From positions 1-30,502 of the forward strand of contig DKSD01000069.1 in assembly GCA_002473165.1 (NCBI GenBank): DNA of 30,502 nucleotides. Direction: 5' to 3'. Origin of the DNA: Succinatimonas sp. UBA7265 (GTDB taxonomy: Bacteria > Pseudomonadota > Gammaproteobacteria > Enterobacterales > Succinivibrionaceae). The first letter of the stretch is position 1. Each line of letters begins with the position of its first letter. The notes beneath the pieces are model-generated. The model worked only from the letters and a program-made list of their open reading frames with translations, was not told the DNA's origin and did no database searches. Position numbers and translations under genes: made by a program. Shown one piece after another: positions 6,812 to 14,325 of this stretch.

Positions 6812-7552
6812 ATGAACAAAGAAACAATTATTTATCACGGCAGTGAGGAAGAAATAAAAGTTCCTGTCCTTGAAAGAGGAAACGTAAACAACGATTACGG
6901 CCAGGGATTTTACTGTACGGAAGAATACGACAAGGCGGCAACCTGGGCGCTGAAGAGAAAAAGCAACGGGTATGTAAACAAATACCTTCTTAAAGCCAGC
7001 AAATTAAAAGTGTTTGATTTTTCAGAGCTCAAAGAGAACATGATCCTGCACTGGGCGGCTGTGATCTTCAAACACCGGGAAGCGCGACTTGACGGTCTGC
7101 TTGCGCAAAACAACCGTGATTTCCTCATTGAGCATTTCAATCTGGACTTAAGCGGCTATGACATCGTCAAAGGTTATCGGGCTGACGATCAGTATTTCAG
7201 GCTGGCACGACTTTTCCTCACGGATCAGATCACCATTCGCGCTCTGGCAAACGCTTTTACGGCTGGAAGACTCGGCGAGCAGATCGTGCTGATGTCGCAC
7301 CGCGCTTTTGCCTGCCTGGAATTTCAAGGGGCAAAACAGGTAAGCGAAAGTCAAGGCTTCATCTCTTATCGTGCCATGACAGAAGTTGCCAACCGGGAAG
7401 TCAGAGAGCAGCTCGAGTCGGACATCGCCCAGAGAAAAGCCGCCCTTAAAAACCGCGGCGGTGCTGTTGCTCCAATTTTATCTGAAATCATAAGAAGTTA
7501 TTTACAAAATCAGCAGACTGATTTTGATAAATTTGCCAAGGATGAAGCATGA
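6812..7552 (+). CDS. DUF3990-family ADP-ribosyltransferase-like protein, probable toxin
   Basis: The 246-aa product matches the DUF3990 pattern, a family placed by fold with ADP-ribosyltransferases. Visible blocks are IIYHGS (H9), NDYGQGFYCTEEYDKAATWA (Y34), SGYDIVKGYRADDQYFRLARL (about 114-134) and LGEQIVLMSHRAFACLEF (E156-Q157). This gives an H...Y...E/Q arrangement like the NAD-binding triad of diphthamide-type ARTs. The C-terminal 60 residues are charged and helical. The stop overlaps the next gene by 4 nt (ATGA), so the two are translationally coupled. The SD is weak (AAAGAA). Base composition is lower in GC than the flagellar genes, which suggests transfer. A toxin role is inferred from the ART-like fold and the HTH partner. 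The target is unknown. Confidence 0.8.
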   Translation: MNKETIIYHGSEEEIKVPVLERGNVNNDYGQGFYCTEEYDKAATWALKRKSNGYVNKYLLKASKLKVFDFSELKENMILHWAAVIFKHREARLDGLLAQNNRDFLIEHFNLDLSGYDIVKGYRADDQYFRLARLFLTDQITIRALANAFTAGRLGEQIVLMSHRAFACLEFQGAKQVSESQGFISYRAMTEVANREVREQLESDIAQRKAALKNRGGAVAPILSEIIRSYLQNQQTDFDKFAKDEA

Positions 7553-8220
7553 ACCGGGCCTACAAAATCTCGTCGCTTGATGACGCGCAGGATCACCTGG
7601 GCCAGGCTTTCCACTATGCGGCAAACATCTTCGGACTTAACCTCGACGCCTTTGCCCAAAGTTTTTCGCGCACCCGGATCGCCGCCCTGTTTGAGCGTGA
7701 TCGCTTTGTAATAGCCGGGGAGAGCGGCATTGAGCTCTTCCGCGATATCGTAAGGGAAGCTGCCATTGAGCTTGATGAAAAAGCCGAAATCTCGCTTGAC
7801 TACAGCCCCGAATACTGGGCCGGAATGATGCTTGCCGCCTACCAGTGGTATTCGGGGCTGAGTTTTGAGGCGATCTTAGGGCAGATCAAGGCACACGAGA
7901 TCCTGGATCTCTTTTACCCTTACCATGAAGCGCCGCCTGAAAAAACGCTTTACTGGATGGACGCGAAATATCTGAGGCGCAAAACCCAGACCTATTTCAG
8001 CGCTTACCGCAAAAGCGTGCTGCTCTCCCTTGAGGAGACGTCAAAGCTCAGCGGGATCCCGCTTGAAACGCTTAAAAAATGCGAAACCATGTCTCAGATA
8101 CCTGCCATTAACTCCTTGAGCGGGCGGGAACTGCACAGCCTTTCCAAGCTCTTTGACTGCGAGATCGGTGATCTGCTCGAATACGAGCCTGAACCGCTTC
8201 GCGCAGACGAATATTTCTGA
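7549..8220 (+). CDS. HTH (Xre-like) partner of the DUF3990 protein, probable antitoxin
   Basis: The 223-aa product appears to have three parts. Residues about 15-70 (FHYAANIFGLNLDAFAQSF, ALFERDRFVIAGESGIELF) recall the DUF3791-type proteins often encoded beside DUF3990 genes. Residues about 80-145 form an aromatic-rich helical block (YSPEYWAGMMLAAYQWYSG) that I cannot assign. Residues about 156-212 are an Xre/Cro-type helix-turn-helix (LSLEETSKLSGIPLETLKKCE ... LSKLFDCEIGDLLEYEP, quoted in part). Start ATG overlaps the toxin stop (ATGA). Toxin first and DNA-binding antitoxin second is the reverse of the commonest order, but is known for some systems such as HigBA. Autoregulation through the HTH is likely. 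Confidence 0.7.
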   Translation: MNRAYKISSLDDAQDHLGQAFHYAANIFGLNLDAFAQSFSRTRIAALFERDRFVIAGESGIELFRDIVREAAIELDEKAEISLDYSPEYWAGMMLAAYQWYSGLSFEAILGQIKAHEILDLFYPYHEAPPEKTLYWMDAKYLRRKTQTYFSAYRKSVLLSLEETSKLSGIPLETLKKCETMSQIPAINSLSGRELHSLSKLFDCEIGDLLEYEPEPLRADEYF

Positions 8221-8255
8221 AAATTCAATAGGGATAAGGATTTTTGGAGGGACAG

Positions 8256-8279
8256 ACCCGGAGCAAAGCCCCGGGTTTT
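8256..8279 (+). terminator. Intrinsic terminator after the DUF3990/HTH module
   Basis: Stem 8256-8261 (ACCCGG) with 8271-8276 (CCGGGT), extendable by two inner G-C pairs across a mismatch, followed by TTTT. It lies 36 bases beyond the HTH gene stop. On the opposite strand it would sit after ilvH but has no T-run there. Confidence 0.65.
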
Positions 8280-8286
8280 GCACAGA

Positions 8287-8790
8287 TCAGACGTGCAGGG
8301 AATGATCGCCCCTGAAGATCCCGCAGACGCCCGAGCGCACGGTCTCGATGACGTCAAACTGCTCGGAGATCGCTTTTAGGAAGCGGTCGATCTCCGGGGA
8401 GGAGTTCACGTATTGCAGGATGTAGAGCTCCGGGGTGACATCGACGATCTCGGCTTTAAAGATGTCGCAGAGGTTTTTGATCTCATCGCGCGCGGTGTGG
8501 CCGATGGCCTGCACCTTCACAAAGAGGATCTCGCGCTCGACGACGCCGGTGCTGTCATCCTCAAGCGCCGAGACCTTGATAACGTTCACGAGCTTGTAGA
8601 GCTGCTTGGTGATCTGGCCTAACTCCATCTTGTCGCTCTGCGTGAGGATGGTGATGCGGGAGATCGACGGATCCTCGGAAGGGGCCGCCGTGATGTTCTC
8701 GATATTGTAGCCGCGCTGCGAGAACAGCCCCACGACGCGCGAGAGCGCGCCGGTCTCGTTTTCCAGCAGGATGGAAATGATCTGTCTCAT
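8287..8790 (-). CDS. ilvH: Acetolactate synthase III, small regulatory subunit
   Basis: The regulatory subunit of acetohydroxyacid synthase activates the large subunit and confers valine feedback inhibition in the first common step of branched-chain amino acid synthesis. The 167-aa product has the N-terminal ACT domain (MRQIISILLENETGALSRV, then VGLFSQRGYNIENITAAPSE) and the C-terminal regulatory half (about residues 80-160, VEREILFVKVQ ... ETVRSGVCGIFRGD). Length equals the E. coli IlvH subunit (163 aa). The Gly and Asn residues of the valine-binding loop region (GALSR, GYNIEN) are present, so feedback control is probably intact. Start is ATG 3 nt after the ilvI stop with GGAGG upstream. Confidence 0.96.
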   Translation of the reverse strand: MRQIISILLENETGALSRVVGLFSQRGYNIENITAAPSEDPSISRITILTQSDKMELGQITKQLYKLVNVIKVSALEDDSTGVVEREILFVKVQAIGHTARDEIKNLCDIFKAEIVDVTPELYILQYVNSSPEIDRFLKAISEQFDVIETVRSGVCGIFRGDHSLHV

Positions 8791-8793
8791 CTG

Positions 8794-10509
8794 TCAGTCC
8801 TCCGCCATGAACATATCCGACATGCTGCCGCCGCCCTGCTGCATCGGCAGCACCTTGGCGTCCGTGTCGCAGCGCACATCGCAGATCACCAGTTTGTCTT
8901 TCAGGGACAGCGCCTTGGCAACCGCCCCCTCAAGCTCGGAGGGCTTCTCCACGTAAATGCCCTCATGGCCGTAGGCCTTGGCAACCGCCACGAAATCCGG
9001 GTTGTCGTTTAAGTCCGTCCAGCTGATGCGGCCGCGGTAGAACATCATCTGCCACTGGCGCACCATGCCCAGCGTGTGGTTGTCCAGGATAAAGATCTTA
9101 AGCGGGATATGGAACTGCTTGCAGGTGGAGAGCTCCTGGATGTTCATCTGGAACGAACCGTCGCCCGTGAAGAGCACGATCGGCTTTTGCCGCTCGCCGA
9201 CCCAGGCGCCCAAAGCCGCCGGGAAGCCGTAGCCCATGGTGCCCAGCCCCCCTGATGACAGGAACAGGCGCGGCTGGTCAAACTTCCAGTACTGCGCGGC
9301 GAACATCTGGTGCTGGCCGACGTCGGTCACGACGACGGCATCGCCTTTCGTCGCTTTATACACCGCCTCGATGACTTCCTGGGGCTTGATGAGCTTGGGA
9401 TCGTGATCATAGGCAAGGCAGTTCGTGGCCTTCCACTTGGCGATATGCCCCCACCACTCGTCCAGGGCCTGATCGTCGCGCTTTAATTTGAGCTCATCGA
9501 AGGCCTCCAGGAACTGGCCGGCCACGATCCCGGCATCGCCCACTATAGGGATGTCGGCGTTCACGGTCTTGGAGATCGAGGCCGGATCGATGTCGGTGTG
9601 CACGATCTTGGCGGCCGGGCAGAATTTCTGCAAATTGTTCGTCACGCGATCGTCAAAGCGCACGCCAAAGGCCAGCACCAGATCGGCCTTGTCCATGGCG
9701 AGGTTGGCCTCGTAGGTGCCGTGCATGCCGAGCATGCCTAAAAACTGCGGATCGCTGCCCGGGTAGGCGCCAAGTCCCATGAGCGTCGAGGTGACCGGCA
9801 GGCGGAAGAGTTTGGCGATCTCCTGAAGTTTATCCGAGGCGCCTGAGGCGATCACGCCGCCGCCTAACATGAGAACCGGGCGCTTGGCCTCGGCGAGCAT
9901 CTTGGCGGCGCGGCGGATCTGCCCGCGGTGCCCCTGCAGCGTCGGGTTGTAGGAGCGCATCCTCACGCCCTGGGGATCAGGCTCGGGGTATTCAAATTTC
10001 ACCGAGGGGCGCACGCAGTCCTTGGGGACGTCGACGACGACCGGCCCCGGGCGCCCGGTGGAGGCCAGGTAGAAAGCCTGGCGCAGGTATTTGGGGATGT
10101 CCGTGGCCTTCTGGCACAAATAGGAGTGCTTGACGATGGGGCGGGTGATGCCGATGGTGTCGACTTCCTGGAAGGCGTCAGAGCCGATGAGCGGCGTGCC
10201 CACCTGGCCGGTGATCACCACCAAAGGCACGCTGTCCATGTAGGCCGTGGCGATGGCCGTGACGGTGTTCGTCGCGCCCGGGCCTGAGGTCACCAGGCAC
10301 ACGCCGACCTTGCCGGTCACGCGCGCGTAGCCGTCGGCGGCGTGGGCGACGCCCTGCTCGTGGCGGCCTAAGACATGGCGGATCTTTTTGGAGTCGTGCA
10401 AGGCGTCATAGATGTCAAGCACCGCGCCCCCCGGATAGCCGAACAGGTATTCAACACCCAAATCCTCCAAAGTGTGCACCAGCATCTGGGCGCCCGACAT
10501 CATAGCCAT
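8794..10509 (-). CDS. ilvI: Acetolactate synthase III, large catalytic subunit
   Basis: A thiamine-diphosphate enzyme that condenses two pyruvates to acetolactate, or pyruvate with 2-ketobutyrate. The 571-aa product carries all three domains. The activating Glu is E51 (GRHEQGVAHAADGYAR), the middle FAD-binding domain spans about 190-340, and the ThDP motif runs from GDG at 449-451 to DN at 476-477 (DNHTLGMVRQWQ). Length equals E. coli IlvI (574 aa). Start is ATG with AGGAG 5 nt upstream. No leader-peptide attenuator is visible, because the gene lies 19 bases behind a methyltransferase gene. It therefore probably belongs to a ydiJ-initiated transcript or has a promoter inside the upstream genes. 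Confidence 0.97.
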   Translation of the reverse strand: MAMMSGAQMLVHTLEDLGVEYLFGYPGGAVLDIYDALHDSKKIRHVLGRHEQGVAHAADGYARVTGKVGVCLVTSGPGATNTVTAIATAYMDSVPLVVITGQVGTPLIGSDAFQEVDTIGITRPIVKHSYLCQKATDIPKYLRQAFYLASTGRPGPVVVDVPKDCVRPSVKFEYPEPDPQGVRMRSYNPTLQGHRGQIRRAAKMLAEAKRPVLMLGGGVIASGASDKLQEIAKLFRLPVTSTLMGLGAYPGSDPQFLGMLGMHGTYEANLAMDKADLVLAFGVRFDDRVTNNLQKFCPAAKIVHTDIDPASISKTVNADIPIVGDAGIVAGQFLEAFDELKLKRDDQALDEWWGHIAKWKATNCLAYDHDPKLIKPQEVIEAVYKATKGDAVVVTDVGQHQMFAAQYWKFDQPRLFLSSGGLGTMGYGFPAALGAWVGERQKPIVLFTGDGSFQMNIQELSTCKQFHIPLKIFILDNHTLGMVRQWQMMFYRGRISWTDLNDNPDFVAVAKAYGHEGIYVEKPSELEGAVAKALSLKDKLVICDVRCDTDAKVLPMQQGGGSMSDMFMAED

Positions 10510-10528
10510 GACAGCTCCTAATCAAATA

Positions 10529-11041
10529 TCAGAACTTGCGTTTTCTTAAAGCGGGAAACAAGCGCGGGATCTGCGCGCTGTAGCGGGCGTAATCCTCGGT
10601 GAAATCACGCTTAAGCCGCGGCTCGTCAAAGCAGATCGCAAAGACATACGCCCACGCGAGGGTAAGCGCGGGGACGAGCAGGCTGCACAGGGAATTTATA
10701 GCACAGGAAAGCCCTAAATAAAACAGGACGAGCCCCAGGTGCATGGGGTTGCGGCACAGCGCGTAGGGACCGGCGGTCACCAGCCTTTTCGTCTCAGAGG
10801 AGAGCTTTATTCTCCCGATGACCGCCGCGCCGCCGCCGCCCTGCCTGAAAAGCGCGACATTGGCCCACAGCGCCAGAAACAGCCCGCAGCCTGAGCACAG
10901 CGCCCCGATGACGAGCGCCGGGCGCGCCCCGGGCAAAAAGCCGCCCGGGAACAAATGCGCCAGGGCGATCATGAGCGCGGGCACGGCAAGCATGAACACC
11001 GCCCAGCCTGCGGCCGTCGCCGCGGCATCGCGCAGCGTCAC
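10529..11041 (-). CDS. Isoprenylcysteine carboxyl methyltransferase (ICMT/PEMT)-family membrane protein
   Basis: A 170-aa membrane protein with four predicted helices, the first at about 9-30 (WAVFMLAVPALMIALAHLF). The C-terminal half holds the family signature: TAGPYALCRNPMHLGLVLFYLG, then DEPRLKRDFTEDYARYSAQIPRLFP. In the family these residues bind S-adenosylmethionine and the methyl acceptor; the bacterial substrate is unknown and could be a lipid or small molecule. I chose the GTG at 11041, overlapping the ydiJ stop by 4 nt (GTGA) with AGGGGG upstream. An upstream in-frame start would place 36 more codons inside ydiJ. It is followed 19 bases later by ilvI. Confidence 0.82.
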   Translation of the reverse strand: MTLRDAAATAAGWAVFMLAVPALMIALAHLFPGGFLPGARPALVIGALCSGCGLFLALWANVALFRQGGGGAAVIGRIKLSSETKRLVTAGPYALCRNPMHLGLVLFYLGLSCAINSLCSLLVPALTLAWAYVFAICFDEPRLKRDFTEDYARYSAQIPRLFPALRKRKF

Positions 11042-14000
11042 TTTTGCGCCCCCTGCGCATCGGCGCTTTTGGCATCCATGAGCGCGCAGATGACATCCAA
11101 AGGATGCTTTAGCGCTTTGCCTTCCATGCGCAGCGACTGCGAGCGGCAACTGTAGCCGGTTGCCAGGCAGTTCTCATAGGGGCGCTTTTCAAGCTCGCAC
11201 TTCCAGTTCTGCTCCCACACGCGGCGCGACTCATCGAGGTTTTGCACGAGATGCCCGTGCAGCCCTGCCATGCCGCAGCAGGCCACGGGCACCGGGATGA
11301 GGCTCAGGCCGAAAGCGCCGAAGGCCTGCTGCCATTGCAGCACGGACTGCGGCAGCAGCGCGCGCTCGCTGCAATGGCAGAAGAGATAGCGCGGATCGGC
11401 AAAGCCCTGCCCGAGGGCGCGGGCTTTTTGGGCAAGCGCCGCGGCCGCCGCTTTGCCCTTTGGCGAGGCGAGGGCTTTTATGAGCCACTCCTCAGGCAGC
11501 AGCACCGCAAAATCCCCGCGCGCCTTGCCCAAAAGCTCCTCGTACTCGTCGCGGTAGCACAAGGTAAGCGCCGGATCATAGCCTGCAAGCGTGATGCCCG
11601 TCGCGGCCAGCGCCTGCAAGCGCGCCGCCTGCTTTGCCGCGTAGTGCACGAAGCGGCGGCGATCGCCTCTTATGACCATGAGCTTGCCGTTTACATAAGG
11701 GCGCAGCAGCGCGGCCTTACAGCCCAGGCCCTCAGCCGCGCGCGCAAAGCGCACCAGGCCGTCGGCCTCATAGGAGGCGGTAAAGGGATCGGCCACGATC
11801 AAAAGCTCCGGGCGCTCCTTTAAGGCCCCCGCCACGCTCAGGCATTTGATCCCGGCTTTGCGGCACTGCGCTTTAAGGCTCTGTTCTGACACCAAAGGCA
11901 GATCGGCAAGGCCAAAGATCCCGCGGGTTAACGCCGCGCACAGGCGGTTTTTAAACAGGAAATTGGAGAGCGCCGGGAATTTGGCGGCAAGCGGGATCAG
12001 CCGTTCGGCGTTTAGCACCAGAAGATCGGAGAGCGGCCTTAAATAGCGGCCGTAGTACATGGAGATAAAGCGCGAGTTGAGATCGGCCGAGTTCACATGC
12101 GTCGGGCAGATCCCCTTGCAGGACTTGCAGGCAAGGCAGGTTTTGATCTGCTCCAAAATTTCGGAGTTGTAATCGCCCCCGCGCGAGAGCGTATTAAACG
12201 CCCGGCGTAAAAAGCGCCAGGGATTGGGCAGCGCCGTGAGCGCCGAGAGTTCTTCTGCCTGGGGGTTGAAGCCTTTGTCATTTAAGATCTTAAGCCACTC
12301 GCGCATGAGCTCGGCGTAGCCTTTGGGCGAGCGCACGTGATCTTTGGTGTAGCGGTAGGAAGGGCACATGAGCGCTGAGTGCGAGTAGGAGAAGCACTGG
12401 CCGTTGCCGTTGCAGGAGAGCGCCCCGCGGAAGGCGTCGCGCACACTAAGCGGGATGGTGCGGTCGAGATCGCCGCGCATCAGGCCGTCGATGGCGACGA
12501 GCTTATCCTCCTTATCATGCAGCGGCACGCAGATCTTGCCGGGGTTTAAGACATTTTGCGGATCGAAGATCTCCTTGACCTCGCGCGCCACCGGATAGAG
12601 CTCTTTGAAAAAGCGCTCGCCGAAGACGCTGCGGTAGCCGCGGCCGTGCTCGCCCCACATCTGCCCGCCGTATTTCTCGCACAGCGCCACCACGCCCTTT
12701 GAGATCTCAACGAGGTTTTGGCGATCCTCGCCGGTCGTGAGATCAAGGGCCGGGCGCACGTGCATCAGCCCGGTGTCAACATGCCCGAACATGCCGTAAG
12801 GCACCTTTTTTGAATCCAGCAGCGCGCGGAACTCCGTGATGTAATCGGCAAGGTGCTCAGGCGGCACCACGGTGTCCTCGGTAAAGGCCACAAGCTTGCG
12901 CCGCCCGGCGGCGTTGGCCAGAAGCCCCACGGACTTTTTGCGCATGCCGTAGACGGCGGCGATGCCCGCGGCGCTTAAAACCTGCTGCACGCCGAGGATG
13001 CCGCCCTCCTGCCTGTGCGCGCGCTCTTGCAGCGCCGCAAAGAGAGTTTCAAGTTTGCGCTTTTCCTCAGCCTCGTCCTGCCCTGAGAACTCCACGATGT
13101 TGATGCCTGAGATCTCATGCCCCGGCACCTCGCGGATATAATCGCGCACTCCGATCCACACCGCATCCTGTCTGGCAAGGCCCAGCACTTTGGAGTCGAC
13201 GGTCTCAACTGAGAGCGCGCCGCCTTTGATGAGCAGCGGGGCGCTGCGCAGCGCCGAGATGAAATCCGCGTATTTGACGACGAGCAGCGCGCGGTATTTG
13301 GGCAGTGCCGTGAGATCGAGCACGGCCTCGCAGATGACGCCCAGCGTGCCCTCGGCGCCGCAGATCAAGCGCGCCAGGTTCACGGTGCCGGTCTCAGGAT
13401 CCCAGGCGTGGTAAAGGTCATAGCCGGTCATAAAGCGGTTGAGCTTTGGAAAGATCTCAACTACCTTTTCGCGATTTTCTTTTAAAAGCGGCACGAGACG
13501 GCGGTAAATCTGTCCCTCGAGGCTGTCGGCTTTAAGGCATTTCTCAAGCGCCTCCCCGGATTTGGGGCCGAACACCGCCACCGAGCCGTCTGAGAGCACC
13601 ACGGTCACGGATTTTACATGCGAGGAGGTGCGGCCGTATTTGAGCGAGCCCTGCCCTGCCGCGTCATCTGAGATCATGCCGCCTATGGTGGCGCGCGACG
13701 AGGTCGACAGCTCAGGCGAGAAGAACAGCCCGTCCTTTTTTATCAGCTCGTTGAGCTCATCCTTGATGCAGCCAGGCTGCACCGTGATCTCGCGCGCGGC
13801 GGGATCATAGGCTATGACCTGCTTCATGTAGCGCGAGCAGTCGATCATGACGCCGGTGTTCAGCGACTGGCCGTTTGTGCCCGTGCCGCCGCCGCGCGGC
13901 GAGATCACGATCTTTAAAAACTCAGGCTGCGCGCGCACCCTAAGCGCTGTCGCGATGTCGCCGGCGCTTTTGGGGAAGATCACGGCCTCGGGCATGCACT

Positions 14001-14145
14001 GGTACACCGAGTTGTCGGTGGCGCACAGCAGCCTTGAGGGATGGGAGGAGTCGAGATCCCCTGAAAATCCGGCATCCCGGAGCGCCTTAAGGTAGGAAAG
14101 CGTAAGCTCTGAGCTGTTCTTGATGCCGGTAATGCGCGGGATCAT
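11038..14145 (-). CDS. ydiJ: YdiJ-type FAD/Fe-S D-2-hydroxyacid dehydrogenase
   Basis: A very large FAD-linked oxidoreductase that removes D-2-hydroxyacids; relatives act on D-2-hydroxyglutarate, and others in the superfamily on D-lactate. The 1035-aa product starts MIPRITGIKNSSEL like E. coli YdiJ (1018 aa). Order of domains: FAD-binding type 4 with PRGGGTGTNGQSL (83-95), FAD-oxidase C-terminal domain (about 200-560), a Cys cluster CNGNGQCFSYSHSALMCPS (C578, C584, C594), a 4Fe-4S motif CLACKSCKGICP (C670, C673, C676, C680), and a C-terminal cysteine-rich CCG domain (C956-C957). The ATG at 14145 has GGAGG 8 nt upstream. The open frame extends 45 codons further but without support. It heads a same-strand cluster with the methyltransferase and ilvIH. 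Confidence 0.93.
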   Translation of the reverse strand: MIPRITGIKNSSELTLSYLKALRDAGFSGDLDSSHPSRLLCATDNSVYQCMPEAVIFPKSAGDIATALRVRAQPEFLKIVISPRGGGTGTNGQSLNTGVMIDCSRYMKQVIAYDPAAREITVQPGCIKDELNELIKKDGLFFSPELSTSSRATIGGMISDDAAGQGSLKYGRTSSHVKSVTVVLSDGSVAVFGPKSGEALEKCLKADSLEGQIYRRLVPLLKENREKVVEIFPKLNRFMTGYDLYHAWDPETGTVNLARLICGAEGTLGVICEAVLDLTALPKYRALLVVKYADFISALRSAPLLIKGGALSVETVDSKVLGLARQDAVWIGVRDYIREVPGHEISGINIVEFSGQDEAEEKRKLETLFAALQERAHRQEGGILGVQQVLSAAGIAAVYGMRKKSVGLLANAAGRRKLVAFTEDTVVPPEHLADYITEFRALLDSKKVPYGMFGHVDTGLMHVRPALDLTTGEDRQNLVEISKGVVALCEKYGGQMWGEHGRGYRSVFGERFFKELYPVAREVKEIFDPQNVLNPGKICVPLHDKEDKLVAIDGLMRGDLDRTIPLSVRDAFRGALSCNGNGQCFSYSHSALMCPSYRYTKDHVRSPKGYAELMREWLKILNDKGFNPQAEELSALTALPNPWRFLRRAFNTLSRGGDYNSEILEQIKTCLACKSCKGICPTHVNSADLNSRFISMYYGRYLRPLSDLLVLNAERLIPLAAKFPALSNFLFKNRLCAALTRGIFGLADLPLVSEQSLKAQCRKAGIKCLSVAGALKERPELLIVADPFTASYEADGLVRFARAAEGLGCKAALLRPYVNGKLMVIRGDRRRFVHYAAKQAARLQALAATGITLAGYDPALTLCYRDEYEELLGKARGDFAVLLPEEWLIKALASPKGKAAAAALAQKARALGQGFADPRYLFCHCSERALLPQSVLQWQQAFGAFGLSLIPVPVACCGMAGLHGHLVQNLDESRRVWEQNWKCELEKRPYENCLATGYSCRSQSLRMEGKALKHPLDVICALMDAKSADAQGAQK

Positions 14146-14167
14146 TAAAAGGCCTCCGAAGGTGTCC

Positions 14168-14318
14168 CCTGACAAATACAGATTTGAGCACTTTAGCAGA
14201 TGCGCGCAAAGGCGGCGCAAAAACGGCAAAAGCCCACTGAGGGGGCACGAAGGATGCGGCCGCGCAGCGCTAAAAAGCAAAATTTAAATAAGCTCAGCCC
14301 TTCGCACCCCGGCGCCCG
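14168..14318 (+). pseudogene. Decayed repeat copy: remnant of a small antitoxin-like gene and wHTH tail
   Basis: Three blocks match the intact copy at 16271-16500 in the same order. They are CCTGACAAAT (14168-14177), AAAACGGCAAAAGCCCACTGA (14220-14240, near-identical to 16302-16324), and 14252-14303, which aligns with 16424-16479 with only a few differences. About 100 bases of the small gene are missing between the last two blocks. The final part also preserves the last nine or so codons of the opposite-strand wHTH gene (RGRRGAKG-stop, against RGCWLVKG-stop in the other copy). The two copies lie on either side of the ATPase gene in the same orientation. Confidence 0.75.
14228..14246 (-). terminator. 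Possible terminator of the ATPase gene
   Basis: On the minus strand GCCCCCTCAGTGGGC can form a short GC stem (4-5 bp) followed by TTTTGCCGTTTTT. It lies about 80 bases after the ATPase stop and before ydiJ. The stem is short, so this is only a candidate. Confidence 0.3.
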
Positions 14319-14325
14319 CGAGGTT

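Noticed and set aside
10510..10528. Attenuator or riboswitch before ilvI
   Set aside because: The gap is 19 bases and contains only the SD; there is no room for a leader peptide or RNA switch.
11042..11149. 36-codon extension of the ICMT-like gene
   Set aside because: It lies wholly inside ydiJ; the GTG overlapping the ydiJ stop has an SD and gives a normal membrane N-terminus.
14146..14280. 45-codon N-terminal extension of the ydiJ-like gene
   Set aside because: The extension passes through the decayed repeat; the ATG at 14145 has an ideal GGAGG and matches the start of YdiJ proteins.
14146..14325. Functional second copy of the 62-aa gene
   Set aside because: About 100 bases are missing and no start codon with an SD remains, so it is listed as a relic.
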